NCBI GenBank assembly: GCA_963691905.1
Contig: OY829894.1
Location: 1,798,001 to 1,862,000 of the forward strand
Source of the DNA: QGON01 sp963691905
GTDB taxonomy: Bacteria; Pseudomonadota; Gammaproteobacteria; Chromatiales; Chromatiaceae
Direction of reading: 5' to 3'
DNA length: 64,000 nt
Shown here: one piece after another, positions 57,573 to 64,000 of the stretch
Layout: each line of letters opens with the position of its first letter
Position numbering within the stretch: the first letter of the stretch is position 1
Position numbers and translations under genes: made by a program
The notes under the pieces: generated by a model
What the model saw: the letters and a program-made list of their open reading frames with translations, nothing else
The model's database searches: none
Told to the model about the DNA's origin: nothing

Positions 57573-58802
57573 ATGGACATAGAACATATAGAAACCAAAC
57601 TGGCCGCAGCCCGTACCAAGCTGATCCTGGACAAACCGTTCCTGGGCGCGCTGGTCTTGCGCCTGCCCATGGAAGAGGCCGATGAAGCATGGTGCCCCAC
57701 CACTGCCACGGATGCGCGCAAGTTCTACTATAACCCTGAATACATCGACGGGCTGACCCTGGACGAAACCCAGTTCATGCTGGCCCATGAGGCACTGCAC
57801 TGTGCCCTCTCCCACTTCGCCCGCCGCCAGCATCGCCACAAACTGCACTGGGATATGGCCTGTGACTATGCCATCAATCCGCTGCTGATCGGCGAGGATC
57901 TGAAACCACCGCCAGGCTCTCTCATCATGCCCATGTTCAAGGACATGACCGCCGAAGAGATCTACCCCTGTCTGGACGAGAAGGACGACGACGTTCCGCT
58001 GGACAACCACGTCTACGACAAAGAGAACACCAAGGGTTCCGGCAGCAGCAAGACCGAAAGGGATCTATCCTCCCGCGAGCCGGATACAGAGACCTCGGAA
58101 TCGGGGGAGGGCGGCCAGGGCGACCGTGACGGCAACGGCGGCGCTTCCCAGCCTCCGCCCCTGTCGGCAGAGGAACAGGAGACCCTCAACATCCAGTGGC
58201 AGCAGCGTCTCGCGGGAGCCGCCCAGCAAGCGATGCAGGCCGGCAAACTGGATGGCGCCATGGCCCGTATGGTGGACCATCTGCTACAGCCCCAACTCCC
58301 CTGGCGGGTTCTGCTGGCCCACTACATGACCGCTGCGGCAAGGGATGACTTCAGTTATATGCGCCCCTCCCGCCGCGAGGGGGAGTTCATCCTGCCCAGC
58401 CTGCGCAGCAACCAGGTGGAACTGGTGGTGGCGCTGGACACCAGCGGCTCCATCCAGGAAAAGGAGATGGGAGAGTTTCTGGCCGAGGTCAACGCCCTCA
58501 AGGGACAGATACGCGCCAGGGTCACCCTGCTCGCCTGCGACTCGCAACTGGCGGAGGAGTCACCCTGGATCTACGAGACCTGGGACGAGTTCGAGCTGCC
58601 GGAGGCCATCTCCGGCGGTGGCGGCACCAGTTTCCGCCCCGTGTTCGACTGGGTAGACAAGCAAGGACTGCAACCCGATCTGCTGGTCTACTTCACCGAT
58701 GCAGAAGGAGCCTTCCCTGAACACGAGCCGCCCTATCCCGTGATCTGGCTGGTCAAGGGCAAGGAGAAAACCCCTTGGGGGCAGCGCATTCAGCTGAACT
58801 AG
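57573..58802 (+). CDS. VWA-like protein with metallopeptidase-like N-terminus (DUF2201 type)
   Basis: A 409-residue partner for the MoxR ATPase. The N-terminal part has HEALH (residues 72-76) followed by WDMACDYAIN, a layout like the putative metallopeptidase domain of DUF2201 proteins. A low-complexity acidic linker covers about 150-200 (SGEGGQGDRDGNGG). The C-terminal VWA-like domain has the MIDAS start ALDTSGS near residue 289 and GGGGTSFRPVF near 350. There is no signal peptide. By analogy with CbbQO and NorQD, the pair may load or activate a metalloenzyme, perhaps in the Dsr system. Confidence 0.85.
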   Translation: MDIEHIETKLAAARTKLILDKPFLGALVLRLPMEEADEAWCPTTATDARKFYYNPEYIDGLTLDETQFMLAHEALHCALSHFARRQHRHKLHWDMACDYAINPLLIGEDLKPPPGSLIMPMFKDMTAEEIYPCLDEKDDDVPLDNHVYDKENTKGSGSSKTERDLSSREPDTETSESGEGGQGDRDGNGGASQPPPLSAEEQETLNIQWQQRLAGAAQQAMQAGKLDGAMARMVDHLLQPQLPWRVLLAHYMTAAARDDFSYMRPSRREGEFILPSLRSNQVELVVALDTSGSIQEKEMGEFLAEVNALKGQIRARVTLLACDSQLAEESPWIYETWDEFELPEAISGGGGTSFRPVFDWVDKQGLQPDLLVYFTDAEGAFPEHEPPYPVIWLVKGKEKTPWGQRIQLN

Positions 58803-58888
58803 GAACGACAGCGCAACGTACCAAACTGGCACCACCGACAAACAGGCGATATTATTAAGGGAACTCCAGCCGCCAAATACAATCCACT

Positions 58889-60409
58889 ATGGGTATGGAT
58901 AGACGCAGCAGCACCCCGATTTTTCCACTCTTCGCCCTCCTCATCTCCCTCTGCATCGGCTTCACCGCTACCGCATTCGGCGCAGTGGCTGGCAATGGGA
59001 CAAGCGAGGAGAAGATCCGCCTGCCGGAACTGGGATCACCATCAGATCAATATCTGACGCCAGCCGACGAGGCCCGTCTTGGACGCGCCTTCATGCAGAG
59101 CATCCTGGAAACGCAGCCGGTTCTGGATGACCCGCTGATCACGGAATATATCCAGACGCTGGGCAACCGGCTGCTCAATAAAAGTGAAGCTGCTGGCCAG
59201 GAATACCGCTTTTTTGTCATCGAAGAGCCGATGATCAATGCATTCGCAGGGCCCGGTGGCCATATCGGCATCTACACCGGCCTCATACTGGCCACCCAGA
59301 GTGAAAGTGAGCTGGCTTCTGTCATCGCCCACGAAATCGCCCATGTCACGCAGAAACATCTACTGCGCGCATTCGATGCAGCCAACCGCATGAGCGGCAA
59401 GACCGCCGTACTCATGCTTGCCGCCATCCTGGTGGGCATCGCCGGTTCCACCGATGCCGGTATCGCCTTGGCCTCGGGCGTTCAGGCCGGAGCACTGCAG
59501 GAGCAGATCAATTTCACCCGCAGCAACGAGCAGGAGGCTGATCACGTCGGCATCAAGATCCTGGCAGATGCCGAACTGGACCCCCGCTCCATGCCGGTCT
59601 TCTTCGAGCGCCTGACCCACGCCAACCGGCTCTTTGACAGCGGCATCCCGGAGATGCTGCGCACCCATCCGGTCACCACCAATCGTATTGCGGACGCATT
59701 GGGACGCGCCGAGACCTATTCCTACAAGCAGTACAGCAGCGACCTGCGCTACTTTCTCACCCGTGAGACCCTGCGCATGCGGCAGTTCGAAAAGTCTGAC
59801 GAGGCTGTGGACCATTTCCGTAGTGGCCTCGAAGAGGGACGTTATCTGAACAAAGAAGCACACCAGTTTGGTTATGCCCTGGCACTTGCCAAGGATCGCA
59901 ACTTCCCGGCTGCAAATAAACTGATCACCGAACTGCTGAAAAAACGGCCTGACCAAGTCGAATATATCCTTGCGGAAGCTAATATCGCCCAGCAGAGCGG
60001 GGGACGCCAGAAGGCCCTGAGATCTCTCGAAACGGCTCATGCGCTGCTTCCCGACAGCTATCCCATCACAATCGCCTACAGTGAAATCCTTCTGGAGACA
60101 GGCAAGGCGGAAGAGGCGAAAAAGACCATTGATCAAGCCCGCTCATTTCGCCCGAATGACCCCCGTCTCTTTCGCCTGCTTGCAAAAGCGGAGGAAAACC
60201 TGAATAACAGCGCCCAATCACATCGACTGCTGGCAGAAGCCTACGTCGCTGAAGGCAAGCTGGGTGCCGCAATTCAGCAACTGGATATCGCCCTGAAACA
60301 GAAGAAGACGCAGGATTTTTATCAGGCTTCGCAAATTGAGGCCAGACTCAGGGAACTCAAGACACTGAAAAAGCTCGAAGATACAAAGGATAATAAGAAG
60401 AAGAAGTGA
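58889..60409 (+). CDS. bepA: BepA-like periplasmic M48 metalloprotease with TPR domain
   Basis: A 506-residue periplasmic protein similar to BepA/YfgC, which degrades or assists stalled outer-membrane proteins such as LptD. A signal peptide covers about residues 1-31. The zinc motif is HEIAHVTQKHL (near 148-158), with the third ligand in EQEADHVGI. The C-terminal half is a TPR array ending in a lysine-rich tail. The start is ATG 58889 or 58895, without a clear ribosome-binding site. Gene symbol by family resemblance. Confidence 0.88.
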   Translation: MGMDRRSSTPIFPLFALLISLCIGFTATAFGAVAGNGTSEEKIRLPELGSPSDQYLTPADEARLGRAFMQSILETQPVLDDPLITEYIQTLGNRLLNKSEAAGQEYRFFVIEEPMINAFAGPGGHIGIYTGLILATQSESELASVIAHEIAHVTQKHLLRAFDAANRMSGKTAVLMLAAILVGIAGSTDAGIALASGVQAGALQEQINFTRSNEQEADHVGIKILADAELDPRSMPVFFERLTHANRLFDSGIPEMLRTHPVTTNRIADALGRAETYSYKQYSSDLRYFLTRETLRMRQFEKSDEAVDHFRSGLEEGRYLNKEAHQFGYALALAKDRNFPAANKLITELLKKRPDQVEYILAEANIAQQSGGRQKALRSLETAHALLPDSYPITIAYSEILLETGKAEEAKKTIDQARSFRPNDPRLFRLLAKAEENLNNSAQSHRLLAEAYVAEGKLGAAIQQLDIALKQKKTQDFYQASQIEARLRELKTLKKLEDTKDNKKKK

Positions 60410-60674
60410 CGATTTTTGACTTAAAAAAAAACAGGGATTACGGTTTACCCCAAGGAGAGATCAACTAAACCCAAGCTGCCAACACAAGGAAACCCAAGCA
60501 GCGATAGGAGAAGTAGCGTCAGAAACATTATAAATCGCTAATTGATAGGCAATTTTTGCTTGCCATAGCCCGGCTTTTCGGTATTCTAACGGCCTACCTG
60601 TTACAGGGTACAAGTAAGCGCACCGAATATAGACATTATAATGAGCGCTGCTTGTGTGGAACCAGGAGGATTGA
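60410..60674. other. intergenic region before the sox remnant
   Basis: Contains an A-run after bepA and a possible promoter at 60560-60587, with nothing else recognised. A ribosome-binding site (AGGAGGA at 60663-60669) precedes the soxX remnant, showing that the gene was once expressed. Confidence 0.4.
60560..60587 (+). promoter_or_regulatory. possible sox promoter
   Basis: TTGCCA (60560-60565) and TATTCT (60582-60587) are 16 bases apart and lie about 90 bases before the soxX remnant. This is the best sigma-70-like match I see upstream of soxXYZ, though neither hexamer is perfect. Confidence 0.35.
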
Positions 60675-61044
60675 ATGCGGGCAACCGCAGCTCAAACAGC
60701 CTTTGCTGTCTCCTCCTTTGTATTGCTTAGCGGATTTACTGTAATTTCATCTGTCCATGCAACGGATATTTCAAATATTGCCGAAGGCAAGAAGATTGCC
60801 TTCGACAAAGAGCGAAGTAACTGACTTGCCTGCCATATGATCGATGATGGGTTCAGCCCGGGTGACATAGGTCCCCTCTGATCGCCATCAAAGGCCGCTG
60901 ACACGGATAACTAAGAGCTTCGAGCTCAGATCCGGGATGCAACAAAAAAATAAACCCGACAGTCGGATGCCGCAGTTTGGCAGACTCAGGATTCTGTCGG
61001 AAAGTGATATCGATAAAGTAGTCGATTTTCTTTACACCCTCTGA
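60675..61044 (+). pseudogene. soxX: soxX remnant (c-type cytochrome of SoxXA)
   Basis: The frame from ATG 60675 encodes a signal peptide and a SoxX-like chain: EGKKIAFDKERSN, then a TGA at 60822-60824 where the first heme cysteine belongs, then LACHMIDDGFSPGDIGPL. More lesions follow: a frameshift near 60880, a TAA before ELRAQIRDATKK, and a frameshift in the A-run near 60950. After this, in another frame, the ending SRMPQFGRLRILSESDIDKVVDFLYTL appears intact to TGA 61042-61044. SoxX normally forms the SoxXA complex that loads thiosulfate onto SoxYZ. With at least four disruptions it is very unlikely to be functional. Confidence 0.88.
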
Positions 61045-61075
61045 GACAACCTATTCTCAATCTGGAGAGTATTTG

Positions 61076-61552
61076 ATGAGTACTGACATGAAACGCAGGA
61101 TCTTCCTTAAAGGATCTCTGGCCGCAGGTGCGGTCAGTGTTGCTGCAGGCGCCGGTCTGCTGATGCCCCAGCAGGTGCTGGCTGCATGGCCTAAAGCCGC
61201 TTTCGAAGCCAAATCGATTCCCGATGCGCTAACTGCGCTGATGGGTTCTGGCGATACCAGCACTTCCGACAAAATCAAGATAAAGGCCCCGGATATCGCG
61301 GAAAACGGCGCAGTTGTACCGATCACCGTCGAGTCTTCCATGGAAGGCATCGAGTCGATGGCCATCATCGCCTCTGCCAATCCGGTTCCCCTGATTGCTT
61401 CTTTCAACCTGTCAGGTAGCGCGATGGGTTTCGTCTCCACCCGTATCAAAATGGGTAAGACCGGTGATGTCGTCGGCGTCGTCAAGGCTGGCGGCAAACT
61501 CTACAGTGCCAGCAAGGGCGTAAAAGTCACCATCGGCGGTTGCGGCGGTTAA
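61076..61552 (+). CDS. soxY: SoxY, sulfur-carrier subunit
   Basis: A 158-residue periplasmic carrier protein. The Tat signal is MKRRIFLKGSLAAGAVSVAAGAG with the twin arginines at residues 7-8. The C-terminus ends GGCGG, whose Cys156 is the swinging arm that bears sulfur intermediates in thiosulfate oxidation. I chose ATG 61076 (GGAG nine bases upstream) over the TTG at 61073. Intact, unlike its upstream neighbour soxX. It lies 48 bases before soxZ. Confidence 0.96.
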   Translation: MSTDMKRRIFLKGSLAAGAVSVAAGAGLLMPQQVLAAWPKAAFEAKSIPDALTALMGSGDTSTSDKIKIKAPDIAENGAVVPITVESSMEGIESMAIIASANPVPLIASFNLSGSAMGFVSTRIKMGKTGDVVGVVKAGGKLYSASKGVKVTIGGCGG

Positions 61553-61600
61553 TCAACCTCCGGACAAAAACGACCCGAATATTCTAGAGGTAAACTGAAC

Positions 61601-61918
61601 ATGGCAAAATCTAGCATTAAGATCCGCGCCAAGACCAAGAAAGACGTCACCACCGTAAAGGCACTGATGACCCATCCTATGGAGACTGGCGGCCGCAAGG
61701 ACAAGAAAACCGGCAAGCTGATCCCCGCCCACTACATCCAGGAAGTCGTCTGCAAGCACAACGGTGCGACTGTACTGACTGCTAACTGGAGCGGCGGTGT
61801 TTCCAAAAATCCCTATGTGTCATTCAAGTTCGCAGGCGGCGCCAAGGGCGACTCCGTAGAGATCACCTGGAGTGACAATAAGGGTGGTAGCGGCACTCAG
61901 ACTGCAAAGATCAAATAA
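61601..61918 (+). CDS. soxZ: SoxZ, sulfur-carrier partner subunit
   Basis: A 105-residue protein that dimerises with SoxY. The immunoglobulin-like fold is evident from VTTVKALMTHPMETGGRKDKKTGKLIPAHYIQEVVCKHNG and the C-terminal DSVEITWSDNKGGSGTQTAKI. It has no signal peptide and is exported on SoxY. AGAGG precedes the ATG. A stable hairpin follows 49 bases after the stop codon. No soxA, soxB or soxCD gene is in the window. Confidence 0.96.
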   Translation: MAKSSIKIRAKTKKDVTTVKALMTHPMETGGRKDKKTGKLIPAHYIQEVVCKHNGATVLTANWSGGVSKNPYVSFKFAGGAKGDSVEITWSDNKGGSGTQTAKIK

Positions 61919-62230
61919 GGCACGTCTGAAAGGCGCTCTATCAAACCTGCTTTGATGAAACGCCGGTCCGGAACACCGCAAGGTGTTCCGGATCCCAACA
62001 CCACAGATCTCCTCTGAGGAAACTCCTGTTATCCTCCCTGGTCCTTTCGATGCTGGCCAGTTCCCACACTGCTGCGGCAAGCTGCCCAGCAAACGGCTAA
62101 GCTTTGATCCAGAACTTCCTTCTCAAACATTTTTTTGGATGTGCATCTGGGCTGAAATATTGTCTCACCTACATGAGCAACGGCATCCCTTACAACGCCC
62201 CATCACCGCGCAAGTAACCCGGATCCCACT
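61919..62230. other. intergenic region soxZ / bioA
   Basis: A 312-base gap. Apart from the hairpin at 61968-61991 I see nothing definite. A search by eye for a BirA-type operator (TTGTAAAC-like inverted repeat) upstream of bioA found none. Confidence 0.4.
61968..61991 (+). terminator. strong stem-loop after soxYZ
   Basis: A perfect ten-pair stem with a GCAA tetraloop (CCGGAACACC-GCAA-GGTGTTCCGG). No U-tract follows, so it may stabilise the soxYZ transcript end or act with Rho rather than be a classical intrinsic terminator. Confidence 0.65.
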
Positions 62231-63520
62231 ATGCAGCAGGAACAATTGATCGCACTGGATCGCGAGATCGTCTGGCACCCCTACAGCGCCATCGGTGCCG
62301 ACCTGCCCATCTATGCCGTCGAATCAGCTCAGGGTGTACGATTGCGGCTGTGCGACGGCCGGGAACTGATCGACGGCATGTCATCCTGGTGGTGTGCCAT
62401 CCACGGCTACAACCACCCGCAGATAAACGCCGCACTGCAGCGACAGATCGCATCCATGTCCCACGTCATGTTCGGGGGCCTCACCCACCAACCTGCGGTC
62501 GAACTGGCGGAAAAACTGGTAGCGATCACGCCCAAGCCGCTGCAATCGGTCTTCTTCGCCGACTCGGGTTCCGTCTCTGTCGAAGTTGCCATGAAGATGG
62601 CGATCCAGTACTGGCACGCCAAGGGTAGGAGAGAAAAACAGCGTTTTCTGGCCCTGCGCCAGGGTTATCACGGTGATACATTTGGCGCTATGTCGGTCTG
62701 CGATCCGGTCACCGGTATGCACTGCCTCTTCAGTGAAACACTGGCACAGCAGTTTTTCGTGGAGAGCCCGGCATGTCGTTTTGGCAAACCCTGCGCTACG
62801 GAGGATATCGCGCCACTGGCCGACAGCCTCAAGCAAAATCATGAAAAGATCGCAGCGATTATTTTGGAACCGATCGTGCAGGGCGCCGGTGGTATGCGTT
62901 TCTACTCGGCGGATTACCTGCGTCAGACAAGGGCATTGTGTGATCAATATGGCGTACTGCTCATCCTCGATGAGATCGCCACCGGTTTCGGGCGCACCGG
63001 CAAACTGTTCGCCTGTGAGCATGCGGGCATCTCGCCGGATATCCTCTGTCTCGGCAAATCACTGACCGGTGGATATATGACTCTGGCAGCAACCCTGACC
63101 ACCAGGGAAGTCAGCGGCACCATCAGCCAGGGAGATCCCGGACTCTTTATGCATGGCCCGACCTTCATGGCCAACCCCCTCGCCTGCTCCGCCGCACTCG
63201 CCAGCCTGCAACTGCTGCTCGAATCTCCCTGGCAAGAAAATATTGTCCGATTACAACAAGGTCTGGAACAAGGACTGGCGCCCTGTCGTAACTTCAAGCA
63301 TGTTGCCGAAGTCCGGGTTCTGGGTGCAATTGGCGTTGTCGAAATGAAGGAGCCAGTAGATATGAAAGATATCCAGCCCAGGTTTGTGGAGGCTGGCGTC
63401 TGGGTTCGTCCCTTCGGAAAACTCGTCTACCTGATGCCGCCCTTCATAATGGAACAAGAAGATCTGGCGACACTGACCAGGGCTGTGGTTGAGGTGGTGA
63501 GAAGCACATCCCCGTCATGA
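62231..63520 (+). CDS. bioA: adenosylmethionine-8-amino-7-oxononanoate aminotransferase
   Basis: A 429-residue class III PLP aminotransferase that makes 7,8-diaminononanoate in biotin synthesis, with S-adenosylmethionine as amino donor. Typical BioA blocks are REIVWHPYSAIGADLPIYAVE, DGMSSWWCAIHGYNHP, the active-site region LLILDEIATGFGRTG and the PLP lysine in LCLGKSLTGGYMTLAAT (near residue 277). Length matches E. coli BioA (429). No other bio gene lies nearby in the window. The ATG has no clear ribosome-binding site. Confidence 0.95.
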   Translation: MQQEQLIALDREIVWHPYSAIGADLPIYAVESAQGVRLRLCDGRELIDGMSSWWCAIHGYNHPQINAALQRQIASMSHVMFGGLTHQPAVELAEKLVAITPKPLQSVFFADSGSVSVEVAMKMAIQYWHAKGRREKQRFLALRQGYHGDTFGAMSVCDPVTGMHCLFSETLAQQFFVESPACRFGKPCATEDIAPLADSLKQNHEKIAAIILEPIVQGAGGMRFYSADYLRQTRALCDQYGVLLILDEIATGFGRTGKLFACEHAGISPDILCLGKSLTGGYMTLAATLTTREVSGTISQGDPGLFMHGPTFMANPLACSAALASLQLLLESPWQENIVRLQQGLEQGLAPCRNFKHVAEVRVLGAIGVVEMKEPVDMKDIQPRFVEAGVWVRPFGKLVYLMPPFIMEQEDLATLTRAVVEVVRSTSPS

Positions 63521-63585
63521 GAGTGGGTATGTGCTGAGTAGCATTGCCTGGCAGCAAGCAGCCAAGAGTTGACATCCAGGATAGA

Positions 63586-64000
63586 ATGATAATGATGACT
63601 ATTCCGACTTCTGATGCGGCACTCGCAGGATTGCCCTCTTCAATTAAGCGTAGCTGGATATTACCTACTGCTCTGGCTATCCTGCTGATTGCCATCAGTT
63701 TTCATAACTATTTGTTATTCCATACCCTGGTGGAGCTATTTAGCGTTGTGGTTGCCGTCCTTGCTACGGTAGTGGTATGGCAGACCTATCCGTTTTCGCG
63801 CAATAACTACCTGATGTATCTTGGATGCGGCTATATTTGGATCGCGGCATTGGCTATCGCCCATACCGTGGTCTACAAAGGAATGGCTATTTATCCCGAT
63901 GCAGGCCCTAACTATCCCACGCAATTCTGGATTGCAAACCGCTACCTTGAGGCATTCCTTCTACTCTCTGCACCTTTCTTCATCAATAGATCGTTCAACA
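63586..64000 (+). CDS. membrane sensor with MASE3-type N-terminus, partial
   Basis: The first 138 codons of a protein cut by the window edge. After a short cytoplasmic start, successive hydrophobic helices appear: SWILPTALAILLIAISFHNYLLF, LVELFSVVVAVLATVVVW, YLMYLGCGYIWIAALAIAHTV and YLEAFLLLSAPFFIN. The pattern FHTLVELFSVVVAVLATVVVW and NYLMYLGCGYIWIAALAIAHTVVYKGM is that of MASE3 sensory domains. These usually precede histidine kinase or GGDEF/EAL outputs. The output domain is outside the window. Starts at 63592 or 63595 are also possible; AGGA favours 63586. Confidence 0.8.
   Translation, partial: MIMMTIPTSDAALAGLPSSIKRSWILPTALAILLIAISFHNYLLFHTLVELFSVVVAVLATVVVWQTYPFSRNNYLMYLGCGYIWIAALAIAHTVVYKGMAIYPDAGPNYPTQFWIANRYLEAFLLLSAPFFINRSFN

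Noticed and set aside
51060..60674. Possible CRISPR array accompanying the Cas6-like gene
   Set aside because: Reading the gaps around 52537-53196 and the other intergenic regions, I found no regularly spaced direct repeats. The repeats present are palindromic singles or pairs without spacers.
61919..62230. BirA operator upstream of bioA
   Set aside because: No inverted repeat resembling the biotin operator consensus was found by eye.
1..64000. tRNA, rRNA or complete insertion sequences
   Set aside because: No cloverleaf-like segment, rRNA block or transposase-like protein was recognised in any intergenic region.

Overview
The window reads as a piece of chromosome from a sulfur-oxidising gammaproteobacterium. 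It carries a complete reverse-type dissimilatory sulfite reductase locus in the order dsrABEFHCMKLJOPNRS, soxYZ next to a decayed soxX, and housekeeping genes in typical gammaproteobacterial order. The closest fit is an Allochromatium/Sedimenticola/Thiodiazotropha-type organism. That placement is inferred from gene order and protein sequence only; no 16S gene or other phylogenetic marker was tested.

Layout. Positions 1-15190 hold one long leftward housekeeping run. In transcription order it is rpsB-tsf-pyrH-frr-uppS-cdsA-dxr-rseP-bamA-skp-lpxD-fabZ-lpxA-lpxB-rnhB, followed by an unusual acyl carrier protein and the start of a fabF-type synthase cut by the window edge. map and glnD (15453-18880) run rightward. 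Next comes a leftward cell-wall trio (alpha/beta hydrolase, membrane-anchored MurF-like ligase, Ddl), a very large enzyme recognised as PPi-type phosphoenolpyruvate carboxykinase, two unknown envelope proteins, and an RND efflux pair bracketed by an exact 21-bp inverted repeat. A small sirohydrochlorin-chelatase-like gene and pepN follow, then grxC, hslR and a Cys-rich unknown.

Positions 37106-51059 are the dsr locus, transcribed leftward. DsrEFH and DsrC pass sulfur to the reverse sulfite reductase DsrAB. DsrL supplies NAD(P)H-linked redox chemistry. DsrMKJOP is the transmembrane electron-transfer complex. DsrN makes siroheme amide, and DsrR and DsrS are accessory proteins. Two stem-loops cut the operon: one just after dsrC, and a strong intrinsic terminator between dsrP and dsrN. 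A perfect 18-bp palindrome lies upstream of dsrA.

Positions 51565-58802 are the most unusual part. Divergent from dsrA is a set of small genes: a 58-aa ORF, a helical 236-aa protein, a solitary Cas6-like RAMP protein with no CRISPR array or other cas gene in the window, and a DsrC paralogue with both redox cysteines missing. A degenerate response-regulator receiver, three unknown proteins and a MoxR ATPase/VWA-metallopeptidase-like pair follow. I propose this block as a candidate uncharacterised dsr-associated module.

Positions 58889-64000 carry a BepA-like protease, a soxX pseudogene, soxYZ, bioA and the start of a MASE3-type membrane sensor. A family of short palindromic REP-like elements and other intergenic repeats is scattered through the window. 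I saw no tRNA, rRNA, CRISPR array, intact transposase gene or phage gene.
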